From the NCBI GenBank assembly GCA_003003615.1, contig PVWD01000034.1:1-35026 (forward strand): a stretch of DNA of 35,026 nucleotides. Direction: 5' to 3'. Every line of letters starts with the position of its first letter. Position 1 is the stretch's first letter. This DNA is from a filamentous cyanobacterium CCP2 (GTDB lineage: Bacteria; Cyanobacteriota; Cyanobacteriia; Elainellales; Elainellaceae). Shown here piece by piece: positions 25,205-33,365 of this stretch. Under the pieces are notes generated by a model. That model had not been told where the DNA came from. It saw only the letters and a program-made list of their open reading frames with translations, and made no database searches. Both the position numbers and the translations under genes were made by a program.

Positions 25205-26197
25205 ATGGCATTTCTTAAGACTGTCGATTCCAAGTTTTTTCACGACGCGATTCCCTACAAACCGATGGGCAAGTATGCTCATTTCCTAACCATTCGTGTG
25301 ACAGAATCCTACCCGTTGTTTCAGACTGATGGTGAACTGAATAAGGCACGAGTTCGGGCGGGAATTGAAGACCCTACTCCCTTCAGCCGTCTGGCAATGT
25401 TCAAACGCAAGCAATCTACTCCGGAACGATTGGTAGGGCGAGAATTGCTTCGCTCCTACGGTTTAATCACTGCTGAGGAGTGTGAGTATAACGTTAAATT
25501 TGCAATGAACAATCCTGATTGCATTATTTATGGATTTGCGATCGGTGATTCTGGTTCTGAAAAATCCAAAGTCGTTGTGGACACTGCTTTCTCGATTACG
25601 GCTTTTGATGAATCTCACGAAACCTTCACCCTGAATGCACCTTTTGAAAATGGCACGATGAGCAAGCAAGGGGAAGTGACAAGTCGGATCAATCAACAAG
25701 ATCATATCCGTCCGCAAGTATTTTTTCCCAGCATCGTAACGCTCAAAGATCCCACAGAGGCAAGCTTTTTGTATGTGTTTAATAACATTTTGCGAACGCG
25801 GCATTATGGTGCCCAGACCACTCGTACAGGAAGAGTTCGGAACGAGCTAATTGGTGTCGTATTTGCCGATGGAGAGATTACTAGCAATCTACGGTGGACT
25901 CAAGCCATTTATGACGGAATGAAAGCGCAAAATACCCTTCGTTTGACCGATCCACTGAACGAAGATGATGTGATGATGGCGGCCAAATCTGCGATCGAAA
26001 AACTCATGGCTGAAGAATTCATTGTTTACACGAGCTTGATTGGTGATACGTTCAAACCTTTATTGGATGAGGTTAAAACGATTACAGGACATGAAGCAAC
26101 AATGAAAACGATGCTGCAAAAGGCAATGGATGAGTCAAACGCCTATTTTGCTGCTTATGTTGAGAAGCCTAAAAAATCAACTGCAAAAGCAGGATAG
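25205..26197 (+). CDS. csc2: Type I-D Cascade backbone protein Csc2 (Cas7d)
   Basis: The 330-residue protein begins MAFLKTVDSKFF and has the Csc2 layout; several copies polymerise along the crRNA spacer to form the Cascade backbone. A TCAGGAGAC ribosome site lies 6-10 bases upstream of the ATG. It follows cas10d by 61 bases and precedes csc1 by 6 bases, the standard I-D order. No truncation is seen. The C-terminus ends in a basic KPKKSTAKAG tail. Confidence 0.92.
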   Translation: MAFLKTVDSKFFHDAIPYKPMGKYAHFLTIRVTESYPLFQTDGELNKARVRAGIEDPTPFSRLAMFKRKQSTPERLVGRELLRSYGLITAEECEYNVKFAMNNPDCIIYGFAIGDSGSEKSKVVVDTAFSITAFDESHETFTLNAPFENGTMSKQGEVTSRINQQDHIRPQVFFPSIVTLKDPTEASFLYVFNNILRTRHYGAQTTRTGRVRNELIGVVFADGEITSNLRWTQAIYDGMKAQNTLRLTDPLNEDDVMMAAKSAIEKLMAEEFIVYTSLIGDTFKPLLDEVKTITGHEATMKTMLQKAMDESNAYFAAYVEKPKKSTAKAG

Positions 26198-26203
26198 TAG
26201 CCA

Positions 26204-26914
26204 ATGACAATGATTTATCACTGCACTCTGGAACTACATGATAGCCTTTACTTTGCAACTCGTGAAATTGGACGGCTGTACGAAACAGAGCCAGTTTTGC
26301 ACAATTACGCGCTTTCCTATGTGTTGGGATTAGTTGACAATCCTCGTTTCAAAACGGTTGTTGCAGAAGAATATTCCTACCGCTATTTTTGTGCCGAACA
26401 AGTGCCTAAGTACAAGGAGCATTTAACGCCGCTCAATCAGCAAGGTATTTATGTGACTCCGGGTAAAGCGTTGAACTATGCTGCAATCTTGAACACATGG
26501 AAGTATGCAGATAATCGCTATCACGTTGAGATGAAGCAAACGGAAAAAAATATTCCTAGCTTTGGCAGAACCAAAGAAATTGCACCAGAAAGCCTCTTTG
26601 AGTTTCTCGTAATGTCTGAGCAGCCTTTAACCTTGCCTCGATGGGTGCGTATTGGCAAATGGGCAAGCAAAGCAAAATTGGAAGTGCAAGAACTATCAAA
26701 ACCTAAACACAACCAGGCAAAGGAGTTTACTTGTTCTCATCCGCTCAATCCCTTAGATGTGATGTTTACCAATCAAGTGTTGAGCTATGACACGATCAAC
26801 ATGCCTCCAGTCAGCCTAATTCGCAATGTGCGAATGATTGGTGAATATTACACCTTTGATGAATTGCCAGAGGTAAAACTTCCGGTGCAGATGCAGTATC
26901 GCTTTGCGGGTTAA
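26204..26914 (+). CDS. csc1: Type I-D Cascade protein Csc1 (Cas5d)
   Basis: The 236-residue protein is the Cas5-like subunit that caps the 5' crRNA handle and contacts the PAM side of the target. Its position directly between csc2 and cas6 and its length fit the family. The region RTKEIAPESLFEFLVMSEQP and the late LPRWVRIGKWASKAK segment resemble Csc1 proteins. A second ATG is at 26210. The gaps to both neighbours are 5-6 bases, so translation is likely coupled. Confidence 0.88.
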   Translation: MTMIYHCTLELHDSLYFATREIGRLYETEPVLHNYALSYVLGLVDNPRFKTVVAEEYSYRYFCAEQVPKYKEHLTPLNQQGIYVTPGKALNYAAILNTWKYADNRYHVEMKQTEKNIPSFGRTKEIAPESLFEFLVMSEQPLTLPRWVRIGKWASKAKLEVQELSKPKHNQAKEFTCSHPLNPLDVMFTNQVLSYDTINMPPVSLIRNVRMIGEYYTFDELPEVKLPVQMQYRFAG

Positions 26915-26919
26915 ACACC

Positions 26920-27732
26920 ATGCCCTACAGCCTCGTCCTCAACCTTCTCCCCCGATCGCCCATTCCCCAGGCTCATCTCAGCGGTCGTCATTTGCACGCT
27001 CTGTTTCTTGACCTGGTGCGCTCGGTTGATCCGGACTTAGCCAAAACACTGCACCAACAGCAGTCAGAAAAAGCATTTACCTTGAGTCCATTGCAAGTGG
27101 GCAACCGCAAAAAGAACCTACTGCAATGGCAGCACGATCGCTCTGTTCCTGCTGGTACTCCTTGCTGGTGGCGCATTTCATTATTAGATGATGCCTTATT
27201 TGGCAAACTCATGCACCTGTGGCTGAATCTTAGCCCGTCGCAAGCGTGGCATTTAGGAGCAGCAGATTTGCAGGTGGTGAATGTTTTAGGAACGCCTCAA
27301 GCCCATCAATCCTGGGCAAATTTTGCAACCTATGCTCAACTCTATGAGCAAGCCTCAGAGGAGGAACGACAAATCCACTTCCAGTTCTGTACACCCACCA
27401 CCTTTCGGCAAACAAAGTATGATTGTGCGTTACCAACGAAGGAATTTGTATTTCAAGGCTTGTTGCGAAAGTGGAATCATTACAGTGGAATGAGCTTTCC
27501 TGAAATCGTTCTAGATCAAATCTATCCTAGCTTTTTTGATATTCGCACGGAGATTGCGATCGACAGTCGCAGTAAGTTCATTGGTTGTGTGGGAAAGGTG
27601 ACGTTTCAGATTCTAGGAGAAGTCGAGGCAGAAATCATTCAACAAATCAATGCGCTGGCAGATTTTGCGATTTTTGCTGGAGTTGGGCGCAAAACTCCAA
27701 TGGGTATGGGCATGGTGCGGCGTAATCAGTGA
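26920..27732 (+). CDS. cas6: CRISPR repeat endoribonuclease Cas6
   Basis: The 270-residue protein cuts the repeat hairpin to give crRNAs with the ACTGAAAC handle. Two RAMP-like halves are expected; the diagnostic glycine-rich loop GVGRKTPMGMGMV is at 254-266, very near the C-terminus. The last codons and the TGA stop lie in a short tandem repeat (first unit 27723-27736) that continues downstream, so the natural C-terminus may have been slightly changed by insertion of the repeat. It would also be the enzyme expected to process the pseudo-repeats at 19.8 kb. Confidence 0.92.
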   Translation: MPYSLVLNLLPRSPIPQAHLSGRHLHALFLDLVRSVDPDLAKTLHQQQSEKAFTLSPLQVGNRKKNLLQWQHDRSVPAGTPCWWRISLLDDALFGKLMHLWLNLSPSQAWHLGAADLQVVNVLGTPQAHQSWANFATYAQLYEQASEEERQIHFQFCTPTTFRQTKYDCALPTKEFVFQGLLRKWNHYSGMSFPEIVLDQIYPSFFDIRTEIAIDSRSKFIGCVGKVTFQILGEVEAEIIQQINALADFAIFAGVGRKTPMGMGMVRRNQ

Positions 27733-27761
27733 GCAGTAATCAGTGAGCAGTAATCAGTGAG
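27723..27761. repeat. Tandem 14-bp repeat at the cas6 end
   Basis: TAATCAGTGAGCAG occurs twice in full (27723-27736, 27737-27750) and once partly (27751-27761). The first unit supplies the cas6 stop codon. Its reverse complement resembles the repeat at 28160-28204 (both fit CTGYTYACTGATWACTG), so the pair forms imperfect inverted repeats around the four-helix-bundle gene. Confidence 0.8.
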
Positions 27762-27770
27762 GGGGTGGGG

Positions 27771-28142
27771 ATGAGGGGTTTGGTGGAACGGAGTGTGGCG
27801 TATGACAAAGCGTATCGGTTTGCGATTCGGGTTGTGAAAGCCTATCAATATTTAGTTCAGGAAAAACAGGAGTTTACTTTATCGAAACAAATGATGAGAT
27901 CGGGAACGTCAATTGGTGCGAATGTTGCAGAAGCGAATGGGGCAATCTCTAAGGCAGACTTTGCTGCAAAGGTTTCTATTGCTTACAAAGAAAGTCTGGA
28001 AGTGAAATACTGGATCTCGCTTCTCAAAGATACGGACTATTTCGATACCAAAATGGCCAATAGTCTGCATTACGACGCTGACGAAATCAGCAAAATTCTC
28101 TTCGCTATTCTCAAATCCTCAAAACTTTCTCCAAAAAACTGA
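27771..28142 (+). CDS. Four-helix-bundle protein (23S rRNA intervening-sequence family)
   Basis: The 123-residue protein (ATG 27771; a GTG at 27765 is in frame) matches the four-helix-bundle/S23 family through QMMRSGTSIGANVAEANGA and the following KADFAAKVSIAYKESLEVKYW helix. Family members occur inside 23S rRNA intervening sequences, as bAvd in diversity-generating retroelements, and as scattered orphans; most have no known activity. It is not a standard I-D gene. Flanking inverted repeats and its position between cas6 and cas4 suggest a mobile or passenger cassette. AGGGGG precedes the start as a ribosome site. Confidence 0.85.
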   Translation: MRGLVERSVAYDKAYRFAIRVVKAYQYLVQEKQEFTLSKQMMRSGTSIGANVAEANGAISKADFAAKVSIAYKESLEVKYWISLLKDTDYFDTKMANSLHYDADEISKILFAILKSSKLSPKN

Positions 28143-28159
28143 TAGCTGTTCTCCAAAAC

Positions 28160-28204
28160 CTGTTTACTGATAACTGATGACTGATAACTGTTTACTGATA
28201 ACTG
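28160..28204. repeat. Short repeat block at the cas4 start
   Basis: Imperfect units of CTGATAACTG / CTGTTTACTGATAACTG run through this block. The ATG used by cas4 (28177) lies inside it. The block is an inverted counterpart of the repeats at 27723-27761, enclosing the four-helix-bundle gene. Confidence 0.75.
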
Positions 28205-28779
28205 AAACCTACTTACCTCTGGCTTACCTGAATGCCTGGGAATATTGTCCGCGCCGGTTTTACCTGGAATATGTGTTGGGCGAATTTCAGACGAATGAAC
28301 ACATTATTTTAGGGAATCATCTGCATCGCAATATCAATGAAGAAAATGTGATTCAAGAGGGAGATACACGAATTCACCAACAGCAGTGGGTGTGGAGCGA
28401 TCGGCTTCTTGTTTCTGGAATCATTGATGCGGTGGAAGAACGGAAAGGAAACCTAATTCCCGTAGAGTATAAGAAGGGAAAAATGGCCAAACATCTGAAC
28501 GATCATTTTCAGCTTTGTGCAGCTGCTTTATGCTTAGAAGAGCGAATGGGAAAATCTATTGCGTATGGAGAGATTTTTTACCATGCTAATCGCCGCAGAC
28601 AGCAGGTAAATTTCACACCACAGTTACGCCAAATGACGGAAGATGCGATTCTTGCAGCTCGTGCTGCATCAACGGGAGGAATGCCGCCGCCCATTGAACA
28701 GTCGAAGAAATGTCAGGCGTGTAGCTTGCAGAGTATTTGTCTGCCTGTTGAAGTGAAGCAATTAATGAAAGAACCTTAA
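28177..28779 (+). CDS. cas4: CRISPR adaptation nuclease Cas4
   Basis: Cas4 trims prespacers and checks the PAM before Cas1-Cas2 integration. The 200-residue protein has the Fe-S cysteines C24 (WEYCPRRF), C179, C182 and C188 (KKCQACSLQSIC) and RecB-type residues D84 (GIIDAVEE), E97 and K99 (VEYKKG). The first nine residues (MTDNCLLIT) are encoded by the repeat block, while family-like sequence starts at ETYLPLAYLNAWEYC. The native start thus appears to have been replaced. It is the only ATG available; no good ribosome site precedes it. Confidence 0.92.
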   Translation: MTDNCLLITETYLPLAYLNAWEYCPRRFYLEYVLGEFQTNEHIILGNHLHRNINEENVIQEGDTRIHQQQWVWSDRLLVSGIIDAVEERKGNLIPVEYKKGKMAKHLNDHFQLCAAALCLEERMGKSIAYGEIFYHANRRRQQVNFTPQLRQMTEDAILAARAASTGGMPPPIEQSKKCQACSLQSICLPVEVKQLMKEP

Positions 28780-28792
28780 TCTAAAACTTGTT

Positions 28793-29770
28793 ATGTCAAT
28801 TCTCTACATTACCCAACCCGATGCAGTTTTGGGCAAAACTCATGAGGCGTTTACGGTGTCGTTGCGGCAAGATGATGGACACTGGAAAAAGCAAACGGTT
28901 CCGGCACAAACGATCGAGCAGGTGGTTTTGATGGGCAATCCGCAGGTGACAGGCGATGCTTTGGTTTACGCGCTGGAATTAGGAATGCCGGTTCACTATC
29001 TTTCGGGGGTGGGAAGGTATTTGGGGTGTGCATTGCCGGGTTACTCGCGGAATGGTCAACTGCGGTTGGCGCAATATGCTGCTTATCAGGATGCGGATCA
29101 CCGTCTACATTTAGTCAAAGCGATCGTGGTGGGCAAGATTCAAAATCAGCATACGGTGTTATATAAGCATGGACAGCGAGAGACTTCACTGAAACTGAGG
29201 AAGAAGCAGGTGGATACTCAGTCTGCGATCGAGCAGGTGCGGGGAACGGAAGGACTGGCCGCCCGTGAATATTTTGCTTGCTGGCAGGCGATGCTTGGTT
29301 CTCAGTGGACGTTTACGGGGCGTAATCGTCGTCCTCCAACTGACCCGGTGAATTCGTTGCTCAGCTTTGCCTACGGGTTATTGCGGGTGCAAGTGACATC
29401 GGCTGCCCATTTAGCTGGGCTTGATCCTTATATTGGGTATTTGCATGAGGTGAGCCGCGGCCAACCGGCACTGGTGCTGGATTTAATGGAGGAGTTTCGC
29501 CCACTGGTGGCGGATAATGTGGTGTTGGCGGCTGTTAATAATCGGGAAATTCAGCCGAAGGATTTTACAGAAAGTTTGGGGGCATACCGCCTGTCTGAAT
29601 CAGGTCGCAAGGCGTTTTTGCAGGCGTTTGAACGCAAAATGAACGATCGGTTTCAGCATCCGGTATTTGGGTATCAGTGTACCTATCGACGGGCGATCGA
29701 ACTGCAAGCTCGACTGTTGGCACGCCATTTGCAAGAGGCGATTCCCTACAAACCGCTTATCCTGCGCTAA
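28793..29770 (+). CDS. cas1: CRISPR integrase Cas1
   Basis: The 325-residue metal-dependent integrase inserts new spacers at the leader-repeat junction. Catalytic residues are visible: E153 in GTEGLAAREYF, H218 in YLHEVSRGQPALVLD, and the acidic patch D230-E234 in LDLMEEFRP. It follows cas4 by 13 bases. Base composition appears more GC-rich than in cas10d-csc1, closer to the flanking chromosome, which may mean the adaptation and effector modules have different histories. Confidence 0.95.
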   Translation: MSILYITQPDAVLGKTHEAFTVSLRQDDGHWKKQTVPAQTIEQVVLMGNPQVTGDALVYALELGMPVHYLSGVGRYLGCALPGYSRNGQLRLAQYAAYQDADHRLHLVKAIVVGKIQNQHTVLYKHGQRETSLKLRKKQVDTQSAIEQVRGTEGLAAREYFACWQAMLGSQWTFTGRNRRPPTDPVNSLLSFAYGLLRVQVTSAAHLAGLDPYIGYLHEVSRGQPALVLDLMEEFRPLVADNVVLAAVNNREIQPKDFTESLGAYRLSESGRKAFLQAFERKMNDRFQHPVFGYQCTYRRAIELQARLLARHLQEAIPYKPLILR

Positions 29771-29802
29771 CCTTTTTCTCTGCTTCCCATTTTTTCATTC
29801 CG

Positions 29803-30096
29803 ATGACAACTCTTTTCTACCTGATTATTTATGATTTACCCGACCATAAAGCTGCGAACAAACGCCGAACCCGCCTTCACAAGATGCTTTCAGGCTATGG
29901 CAAATGGACGCAATACAGTGTGTTTGAGTGTTTTCTGACGGCTGTTCAATTTGCAAAACTCCAAGCTCAGCTTGAAAAGTTAATTAAACCCAGTGAGGAT
30001 TCGATTCGGATTTATGTTTTGGATGCTGGGGCGATCAAACGGACGGTGACGTATGGTTCGGAAAAACCTCGCCAAATTGAGGCAATCATCTTATGA
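29803..30096 (+). CDS. cas2: CRISPR adaptation protein Cas2
   Basis: The start at 29803 (MTTLFYLIIYDLPDHK) gives 97 residues, the normal Cas2 size, with the conserved D11 after the first beta strand and the C-terminal IYVLDAGAIKRTVTYG segment. An upstream open frame overlapping cas1 is a shadow. Cas2 dimers bridge two Cas1 dimers in the integrase. It is the last cas gene; the leader of array 2 starts directly after its stop. Confidence 0.95.
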   Translation: MTTLFYLIIYDLPDHKAANKRRTRLHKMLSGYGKWTQYSVFECFLTAVQFAKLQAQLEKLIKPSEDSIRIYVLDAGAIKRTVTYGSEKPRQIEAIIL

Positions 30097-30315
30097 TGGT
30101 GGAAGGAAAATTTTCGCGAACTGAAGCGGGGGCAAAATCCCTGGGAGGTTTGCGAAAGGGCTTAGAACCTTGAAAATAAAATAGTTTTAAGGGTTTTATG
30201 TTGGCTTAGCCTGAAGAAACTGTCGATCGTTTTGCTCGGTGAAGCTGTCTCTTTGAAGACCTTTGCGAAAAGCGGTGTCAGGTTCCAGTCAGGGTAAGCA
30301 ATACAGGGTGCGGGA
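30097..30315 (+). promoter_or_regulatory. Leader of CRISPR array 2
   Basis: The stretch between cas2 and the first repeat shares two blocks with leader 1: 30140-30189 (CCTGGGAGGTTTGCGAAAGG onward to ATAGTTTTA, about 45 of 50 bases alike by hand count) and 30258-30271 (GACCTTTGCGAAAA), 44 bases from the repeat. A third TTTTCGCGAA motif is at 30111-30120. It should hold the array promoter and integration signals. Confidence 0.85.
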
Positions 30316-31458
30316 CTTTCAATCAAAAAAATCCCGGCAACGGGACTGAAACACGGCTGTTGGAAAATCCAGCAGATGCCTCTGCTTGATCTTTCAATCA
30401 AAAAAATCCCGGCAACGGGACTGAAACATCTCTGTTCCAGCAGGACTGAGAATTGAGCGAGTCGACTTTCAATCAAAAAAATCCCGGCAACGGGACTGAA
30501 ACTCTCAATCAATCAATCTCTTTTGATGTAGAATAATTCCAACTTTCAATCAAAAAAATCCCGGCAACGGGACTGAAACTGTAAAAAATGGAAACTTTAT
30601 TTGATTTGTTCAATGGTCTTTCAATCAAAAAAATCCCGGCAACGGGACTGAAACGCGTCGAGAGCCACTAGCAAAATTCCCGAACGACTTCTTTCAATCA
30701 AAAAAATCCCGGCAACGGGACTGAAACCCGAACTGGGCAGCCGGATTGTTTATCAATTCGTCCACTTTCAATCAAAAAAATCCCGGCAACGGGACTGAAA
30801 CCAAAAAGATGCCGCACTCGATCGCGTTGTAGTCCAACTTTCAATCAAAAAAATCCCGGCAACGGGACTGAAACCAAGCCAGCGAACCCGCTCAAGGCTT
30901 ACATGAAGCGGCTTTCAATCAAAAAAATCCCGGCAACGGGACTGAAACCCAACCGCTCAACCTGCGGCGTGAAACCCTACATTAGACTTTCAATCAAAAA
31001 AATCCCGGCAACGGGACTGAAACATAAAGCTGCTAATTGCGGTCAGGTCAGCATTGGAACTTTCAATCAAAAAAATCCCGGCAACGGGACTGAAACTCTC
31101 AGACTGGAAAACGATCGATCCTGTTTCTGTGCTTTCAATCAAAAAAATCCCGGCAACGGGACTGAAACCAGCCGATTGCCCGTCTAAAACTCTCAGTCTT
31201 CCCACTTTCAATCAAAAAAATCCCGGCAACGGGACTGAAACGAGTTGCAGGACAGGTTCACCCATCGCTACTCTCGCTTTCAATCAAAAAATCCCGGCAA
31301 CGGGACTGAAACACCACCCCACAAATTCGGCAGCAAATTCAGCGGTTCTTTCAATCAAAAAAATCCCGGCAACGGGACTGAAACCACACCGGCAAGCAGC
31401 ATACCTTTTCTGACATCCATACTTTCAATCAAAAAAATCCCGGCAACGGGACTGAAAC
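30316..31458 (+). CRISPR. Type I-D CRISPR array 2: 16 repeats, 15 spacers
   Basis: The 37-base repeat runs CTTTCAATCAAAAAAATC then CCGGCAACGGGACTGAAAC. Its last 23 bases equal those of array 1, while the 5' part differs (AATCAAAAA versus CACTCAACT). Spacers are about 35-39 bases. The copy at 31277 lacks one A in the A-run; the others look identical. Orientation is plus, with the leader on the left, so the newest spacer follows 30352. Two spacers contain CGATCG. Confidence 0.99.
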
Positions 31459-31502
31459 ACAGATAAAAACATTCCTTCAGCATAAACATCCCAAAGAAAA
31501 AA

Positions 31503-31522
31503 CCCCAGCAAATTGACTGGGG
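31503..31522. terminator. Hairpin at the distal end of CRISPR array 2
   Basis: CCCCAG (31503-31508) pairs perfectly with CTGGGG (31517-31522) around CAAATTGA. An A-run precedes it on the plus strand, which would be a T-run for transcription from the right; on the plus strand only a loose TTTATCT follows. It may end the array transcript or a minus-strand transcript. Confidence 0.45.
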
Positions 31523-32030
31523 CAACGTTTATCTCTCAACTTTAGAAATCCATCAAACCACTAAACCGATATGGCTGGAAATTCGATCGCCTTCGATCGC
31601 CTCAGCATTAATATTTTTCATCTTTTAGCTTGTTAGTATTGTTTCGCAAAAACTTCCTGTGTCTGTTCGCCGATCGTTTTAGCATTTTGTCTACTTGAAT
31701 GGTAAATCAGATTCAATCTAGAAGATATAACTCTACGCAAACCCGTTAAGACCATTCCGTAATGCCTAACCTATCCGTTTCGGGTTTCCCTCACCTGAGA
31801 TTGTCCTAACCTTTCCATCCGTCGCCATAAATAGATATCGTTTGAGGCTTTGAGTTTTTAATTTCAGTTGCGTTATCGCAGATGAACGATCGTTTCGTAT
31901 AGTCTTACTCTATCGGCTTTGGAGCCAGTTGCTCATCCTGCCAATGGTTCGCCCAAATGGGTGATTCCCCTCTAAAGAGATAAAAAGCGGTGACAGGAGA
32001 GTTTCGGGGCGATCGGGCAAGCGTGGACGA
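31523..32030. other. Gap between CRISPR array 2 and rarD
   Basis: These 508 AT-rich bases lack any ORF or RNA gene that I can support. TTCGATCGCC is repeated in tandem near 31588 and TTTCGCAAAA near 31643 resembles the leader motif, perhaps by chance. No degenerate repeat was found beyond 31458. Confidence 0.4.
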
Positions 32031-32942
32031 TTAAGCCTGCCGATATTTCATCCATGATGCATAAGAATACGTAGCTAAGGCAACCCAAATCAAGCCAAAC
32101 GTAACAGCATGAATTTGGGTAAAGGGTTCACGGTAAAGAAATACGCCCAGCATGAGTTGCAAACTGGGAGCAATGTATTGAAAAAACCCCAGCGTTGAAA
32201 GCGGGAGTCGCTTTGCCGCATTATTAAACCACAGCAACGGAAAAGAGGTTGTCACCCCTGCCCCCACAAACAGCAGCGTTACCCAGCCATTCGTTCCCAA
32301 ATGTCCGATTCCCGTTGTGGCCCAATGCCCCACAAAAATCAGAGCGACTGGCATCACTAACAGCGTTTCCACTGCCAGACCCACCATCGGAGCCACCGAT
32401 GTCGTTTTGCGCAATAGCCCATAAAACGCAAAAGTAAAGGCCAAACCTAGCGCAATCCAGGGAACTTCGCCAAAGTACCAAACAAAATTGGCAACTCCCA
32501 AACCCGCCAGCCCAACAGCGATCGTTTGCCCCCAATTCAGCCGCTCTTTGAGGAACACATATCCCAACACAACATTCACCAAGGGATTGATGAAATATCC
32601 CAGGCTAGTTTCCACCACGCGATCGGTATTCACACCGTAAATATAAAGCCCCCAGTTCAACGACAGCAGTAATGCCGTTGCGAGTAAAATTCCAATCCGA
32701 CGGGGAGTTTGAAAAAGCTGCTTAAACTCAGAGCCACGCTGTTGAAGAATTAACAGCCCCATTAAAAACACCATCGACCAAATGATGCGATGGCTCAATA
32801 CTTCCACAGCAGGAACCTGTCCAAACAGTTTCCAATAAATTGGTAAAAGCCCCCATGCTCCATAGGCAAGGACGGCATACAAAGCTCCGGTGGAATTGGT
32901 AGTAGAGGGTGAGGAGTGAATTGAAGAAGGTTTGCTGCTCAA
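32031..32942 (-). CDS. rarD: EamA-family transporter RarD
   Basis: The 303-residue integral membrane protein has about ten hydrophobic segments in two EamA halves. The N-terminal GALYAVLAYGAWGLLPIYWK and EVLSHRIIWSMVF are typical of RarD; further matches are YIYGVNTDRVVETSLGYFIN and GFFQYIAPSLQLMLGVF. RarD proteins belong to the drug/metabolite transporter superfamily; the substrate is uncertain. A polar Ser/Thr-rich N-terminal tail of about 17 residues may be partly non-native if translation starts later. It is divergent from the HtrA gene. Confidence 0.9.
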   Translation of the reverse strand: MSSKPSSIHSSPSTTNSTGALYAVLAYGAWGLLPIYWKLFGQVPAVEVLSHRIIWSMVFLMGLLILQQRGSEFKQLFQTPRRIGILLATALLLSLNWGLYIYGVNTDRVVETSLGYFINPLVNVVLGYVFLKERLNWGQTIAVGLAGLGVANFVWYFGEVPWIALGLAFTFAFYGLLRKTTSVAPMVGLAVETLLVMPVALIFVGHWATTGIGHLGTNGWVTLLFVGAGVTTSFPLLWFNNAAKRLPLSTLGFFQYIAPSLQLMLGVFLYREPFTQIHAVTFGLIWVALATYSYASWMKYRQA

Positions 32943-33156
32943 GAAACTGACTTTGAGATGAATTTGCCCTCCCTATCCTAGCGACCCGCTGTTAGAATTC
33001 GCTGAGGATGAGCAAAAATATGGAAAAGAGGAACAGTCGCAGAGAGGAAAATCTTCAGGACTCCCCAAACTCATCTAGCGAACTGCTCCTCCGCAGCATT
33101 CATTCACCTGTAATACAAGACTACCAACCAGGTTTGTCAAATATGTTTTCTAGAGA

Positions 33157-33172
33157 TGACATTTAGGTGACA
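33157..33172 (+). promoter_or_regulatory. TGACA direct repeat upstream of the protease gene
   Basis: TGACA occurs at 33157-33161 and 33168-33172, an 11-base period typical of sites for OmpR-type response regulators. It lies about 195 bases before the HtrA start in the 423-base divergent gap with rarD. It is a motif-level observation only. Confidence 0.3.
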
Positions 33173-33234
33173 ATCTAAACTTTAGAACTGGAGCGGAAAC
33201 CAGCGGCTCAGGATTGTCCAAAATTCATATCCAT

Positions 33235-33250
33235 GTGACGATCGTGTCAC
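33235..33250. promoter_or_regulatory. GTGAC-GATCGT-GTCAC inverted repeat upstream of the protease gene
   Basis: Perfect 5-base arms flank GATCGT. A related GTGAC-TTC-GTTAC lies at about 33296-33308, nearer the start codon. Together with the TGACA repeats these make a cluster of GTGAC half-sites between rarD and the protease gene, plausibly regulatory. Confidence 0.35.
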
Positions 33251-33365
33251 CCCATTGCCATATTCAATAGATACCTTAGAGAGTAAATTCCCTATGTGAC
33301 TTCGTTACCATAGATTCAAGCGAGTCATATTTAGATAACAGTATCGTCAACCCTGTGAAACTCCT

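Noticed and set aside
25318-25330. GTTTCAG-containing stretch inside csc2, considered as another repeat relic
   Set aside because: It lacks the TCCCG hairpin and lies in well conserved coding sequence; a chance match.
27771-28142. Diversity-generating retroelement accessory (bAvd) function for the four-helix-bundle gene
   Set aside because: No reverse transcriptase or template/variable repeat is present nearby.
29677-29802. Upstream extension of cas2 overlapping the cas1 end
   Set aside because: The Cas2 fold begins at MTTLFYLIIYDLPD; the extension lies in another frame of cas1.
30162-31466. ORFs with repeated FSPVAGIFLIE / SIKKIPATGLK peptides
   Set aside because: They are translations of the array 2 repeat.
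31915-31985. Possible tRNA-like GGTTCGCCCAAATGGG stretch before rarD
   Set aside because: No acceptor or anticodon stem can be drawn around it.
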